DNA of 64,000 nucleotides, taken from Caldilineaceae bacterium (GTDB taxonomy: Bacteria > Chloroflexota > Anaerolineae > Caldilineales > Caldilineaceae). Made by a program: the position numbers and the translations under genes. Location of the stretch: positions 19,240 to 83,239 of the forward strand of contig JAHBVG010000023.1 in NCBI GenBank assembly GCA_019637695.1, written 5' to 3'. The notes under the pieces are model-generated. The model did not search any database. It had not been told where the DNA came from and saw nothing but the letters and a program-made list of their open reading frames with translations. Of this stretch, positions 61,502 through 64,000 are shown one piece after another. How positions within the stretch are numbered: position 1 is the first letter of the stretch; each line of letters opens with the position of its first letter.

Positions 61502-63697
61502 CTACAGGCTGCGCAGCCGCTGCATGAGAGCAGCGCGGGTGCGGCGGATGGCTTCAATTTCAGCGGTGAATTTTTCGTCCACGTTAAGGCGAGTACGAGC
61601 GGCTCGTTCGACGGCATGCTGCGCCTTCACTTGCAGACGGGCAGTATCGTTATCGGTAGCCGTGACCTCTTTGGCGGTGCGGTCGATGAGGCCCTGGGCC
61701 TGGTTTGCCAGGGCGTTCATCTCGTCGCGCACGGCTCTCAGTTCCCGTAAACGCTTGTCGAGGGTCTGCAATGTCTCCGCCGTTCTCGCCGTCTCCTCGA
61801 TCAGCGTCTCCAATTCCTGGGTCGCGCTCTGCGCCAACTGCGTTGTATGTGCTTCCAGTTGGGTTTTGGTTTGCCGGGCCACGGCCAGAAAGCGTTCCTC
61901 AGCCCCGGTAGCGTTGACCTCGGCCAGCTCGGCCAGTTGACGGCGCACAGTGCTGTGGGCAAACTGCTCGATAAATGGCTGCACCCCTAGATCGTCCAGG
62001 GCGATGAGGTTGTCATTCAGCCAGCCCAACTGCGTCACTAGCGGCTGGAACTGGTCGATGTCCAGCACGGAGATGCGGATAAATGCGTTCGGCTCTGGTT
62101 CCCCGTCAAAGAGGTAGAGGGGATGGGAAGGAATGGCGCTGACGCCATGACGACCATGAAACCAGCGCGCCATCATTTCACGCAGATAGCTATCCATGTC
62201 CTCTACGTCCCAGGCGTGCATGGAGGGGAAAAGCGTACATCCCTCTGGCACAAAGATCAGCGATTGATTGGGCGCAGTGTGATAATGTTTTCCCCAGAAG
62301 GGATCGATCCAGAAGCGCATGGGCATGGCGTCCAGGTGTTCCCAGCGCACCAGCGGATCCGCTTCGCCGTTGACCACGGTGGGCGGCACAAAAAGATAAT
62401 GTGTACCCTCCCGCCCGCTTTCATCGGCGCGGAAGCCATAGCGTAGCTCGCCCCGTTGTAACACAGACACTGGATAGCTGCGCAGCAGATCGGCCAGGGC
62501 AGGCAACTGTCGCTGCGAGAAGCGCAGCAGCCGCGGCCGTGGGCGGGCGATGCTCTCCATATAGGCGATCTGGTACTCCAGCTTCACCAACTCGGTTTGC
62601 AGCTTTTCATACGTCACGTCGCTCCATTCCTGGTATTGCGTAGGGCGCAGTTCCAGCCGATAGCCCACGTATTCCTCTGGACGACGGGCAGCCTCTTCAA
62701 TGCGCACCCGCAACGCGCTCAACAAGCCATTGGAAAGCGTCAGGGTCACCGGTTGGTAGTCCGCCTTTTGCAGCGGACGGGCAGGTTCCAGCCCCACACA
62801 ACTTTGAAAAGGCAGGTGGGCCAGATACCAAAGATGCGCCTGGCGAGAGGGTTCGGCTGACGGTGAAAGGTCATTGGATTCACTACGCTGATGCCAGATT
62901 CGTCGACGCGCCGGAGACGGGTCATTTTGCTGCGCCAAGGGTCGATCACAGGCGAGCAACAAGTTGTGGACCGCGAGTACGGCAGGTGCGCCAAACAGGG
63001 GCGGCGCGGCAACGACGATCTGGCTGAAGTAGCGCAGCGCTGCCGCGCCAGGGGTGGCGTCCTCTGGCAGAAAGATCACCCGCTCTCCACTGGCAAAGGC
63101 AGCCAGCACCGCACACTCTGGGAAGAATTCACCAGCCACGGCGCTGCTGAAGGATGCTTTGCGGGCAAGGTCGGCGCGCACGTGAAAGAGAAAGGCCCGC
63201 GCCTGTCCTTCACCGCCGGGCATGCTTGCTTCCGCCGTAATGAAGCGGGCATGGGTGGTGTGGAAGCGTAGATCGCTACAGATAGCGGCGGCGCGGGTAA
63301 CGTCGATGTCCTGGGCCACCAACAGAAATTCTTCCTCTGCCGGCAGCACTCGATCTTCAGCCGAACCAGAATGCGCCAGCAATTGTATCAGCGCCCCGGC
63401 CAGCGAAGCGTTGTCTTGTTCAACCAGTTGGCGAGGTACTTTCAGATTGGGGTAGAGTTCTTGCGCCCGTTGCAGCAGCCGGTCGAAGAGTACTTGACGG
63501 GCCTGGCGTTCCCGCGCCGGCCCCACCTGGGTATGGGCATCGGGGACCACGATCACTGCCTGTGCGCCAAGCAACGAGGGCGAAACCTGCACCTGCACCT
63601 CAGCCAGGTAGCGCAGATCGGCCTCGGCCACCACATCGGCCAGCAGGCGAAGCGCAGCCGTTGGGTTCAGGACCAGATGAAAACCATACTCAGGCAC
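61502..63697 (-). CDS. Large soluble protein with C-terminal coiled coil, unknown
   Basis: The 731-residue gene starts with GTG at 63697, with GGAGG six bases upstream and an eight-base overlap with the preceding gene. Residues 1-590 look like globular alpha/beta domains (YGFHLVLNPTAALRLLADVV, LGAQAVIVVPDAHTQVG, ERVIFLPEDATPGAAALRYF, PFWGKHYHTAPNQSLIFVPEGC). Residues 595-731 form a long coiled coil (QLEAHTTQLAQSATQELETLIEETARTAETL). No P-loop, signal peptide or membrane segment was found, so it should be cytoplasmic. I do not recognise the family. Its operon suggests that it is a cytoplasmic part of the propeller-linked apparatus. Confidence 0.7.
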   Translation of the reverse strand: MPEYGFHLVLNPTAALRLLADVVAEADLRYLAEVQVQVSPSLLGAQAVIVVPDAHTQVGPARERQARQVLFDRLLQRAQELYPNLKVPRQLVEQDNASLAGALIQLLAHSGSAEDRVLPAEEEFLLVAQDIDVTRAAAICSDLRFHTTHARFITAEASMPGGEGQARAFLFHVRADLARKASFSSAVAGEFFPECAVLAAFASGERVIFLPEDATPGAAALRYFSQIVVAAPPLFGAPAVLAVHNLLLACDRPLAQQNDPSPARRRIWHQRSESNDLSPSAEPSRQAHLWYLAHLPFQSCVGLEPARPLQKADYQPVTLTLSNGLLSALRVRIEEAARRPEEYVGYRLELRPTQYQEWSDVTYEKLQTELVKLEYQIAYMESIARPRPRLLRFSQRQLPALADLLRSYPVSVLQRGELRYGFRADESGREGTHYLFVPPTVVNGEADPLVRWEHLDAMPMRFWIDPFWGKHYHTAPNQSLIFVPEGCTLFPSMHAWDVEDMDSYLREMMARWFHGRHGVSAIPSHPLYLFDGEPEPNAFIRISVLDIDQFQPLVTQLGWLNDNLIALDDLGVQPFIEQFAHSTVRRQLAELAEVNATGAEERFLAVARQTKTQLEAHTTQLAQSATQELETLIEETARTAETLQTLDKRLRELRAVRDEMNALANQAQGLIDRTAKEVTATDNDTARLQVKAQHAVERAARTRLNVDEKFTAEIEAIRRTRAALMQRLRSL

Positions 63698-64000
63698 GGG
63701 TCACCTCCGCCACAATGGCCTGTAACCAGATCCCTTCCAACTTGCCCGCCAGTTGGGGAAGAGTCAGATCGGGTTCTTCCTCATCGCCAAACAGCCGGGC
63801 GCGCAGCATGTGAGGCGCATCCACCCGCCACAGCGTTGTCTGATCGGGGGCAGGCGGCAGCCAGGTGATACTGGCGCTGCCCTGAAAACGGTTGCGCGCC
63901 TGTAGCCGCCCGCTCAGCGTCGCCAATCGCGCCCGCATGGCACCCTCGTGTGCTTGGCGTTCATCTGGATCGGCGTCTGACGGGCGCGTCGGTGGCGGCA
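63690..64000 (-). CDS. Partial gene of the same operon, unknown
   Basis: The frame is open from the right edge of the window to a stop at 63690, giving about 102 C-terminal residues. An internal Met at 63938 lies within continuing coding sequence (PTRPSDADPDERQAHEGA upstream), so the start is beyond the window. The visible part has MRARLATLSGRLQARNRF, RVDAPHMLRARLFGDEEEPDL and a helical end (LAGKLEGIWLQAIVAEVTRA). No family was recognised. Its overlap with the 731-residue gene shows tight coupling. Confidence 0.65.
   Translation of the reverse strand, partial: PPPTRPSDADPDERQAHEGAMRARLATLSGRLQARNRFQGSASITWLPPAPDQTTLWRVDAPHMLRARLFGDEEEPDLTLPQLAGKLEGIWLQAIVAEVTRA

Overview
The window looks like chromosomal DNA of a GC-rich (roughly 60%) environmental bacterium. 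The most likely source is a member of the Chloroflexota, of Anaerolineae/Caldilineae type. This is inferred from the Thr/Pro/Ala/Ser linkers behind signal peptides, very large beta-propeller and RHS proteins, tetratricopeptide lipoproteins, a Tad pilus set without a secretin, and strong AGGAGG ribosome binding sites. No rRNA, intact tRNA or CRISPR array was seen.

Positions 1-19.6 kb are backbone-like. In order they hold a partial ring-cleaving dioxygenase (VOC fold), a secreted Gmad2-type Ig-like protein, a 2059-residue RHS/YD-repeat protein with an NHL propeller insert, a GPH-family sugar symporter, a TPR lipoprotein, a 1410-residue multicopper oxidase, and a two-cupredoxin lipoprotein. Decayed remnants of an ADP-ribosylglycohydrolase and of a receiver-domain gene lie between them.

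Positions 19.8 to at least 40.5 kb form an integrated element. It begins at a 43-base 3' piece of a tRNA-Lys(UUU) gene beside a tyrosine recombinase. It carries an FtsK/TraB-like translocase and a replication block: a winged-helix initiator with about 11 iteron-like repeats inside its own coding sequence, followed by a DnaC-like helicase loader, as in lambda O/P. It also carries a ParA/ribbon-helix-helix partition pair, an AAA15 ATPase, two toxin-antitoxin pairs and Tad pilus genes (cpaB, cpaE, cpaF, tadB, tadC, cpaA). No relaxase was seen, so the layout resembles actinomycete-type (AICE) elements that move double-stranded DNA with one FtsK-like protein. An insertion sequence with 18-bp inverted repeats and a 7-bp target duplication sits between the cpaE side and cpaF. 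The far end of the element was not found.

Positions 40.9-64 kb hold a membrane-centred system that I cannot match to a named one. It comprises a small membrane protein, an M48-like membrane protease, an anti-sigma-like protein and a sigma factor. Divergent from these are an EssC-like FtsK ATPase (now a pseudogene split by a second insertion sequence), two or three WXG100-like helical hairpins and a coiled-coil protein. Facing them are a 2701-residue membrane-anchored beta-propeller protein and four co-transcribed genes of unknown function. The gene content suggests a divergent type VII-like secretion or envelope apparatus whose motor has been lost in this genome.

Short palindromes of about 27 bp with a shared core are scattered through the 43-57 kb region and recur near 1.8 kb. 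One tandem pair lies in frame inside the giant propeller gene. Most start codons were chosen from ribosome binding sites. Functions rest on motif recognition by eye, without database searches.
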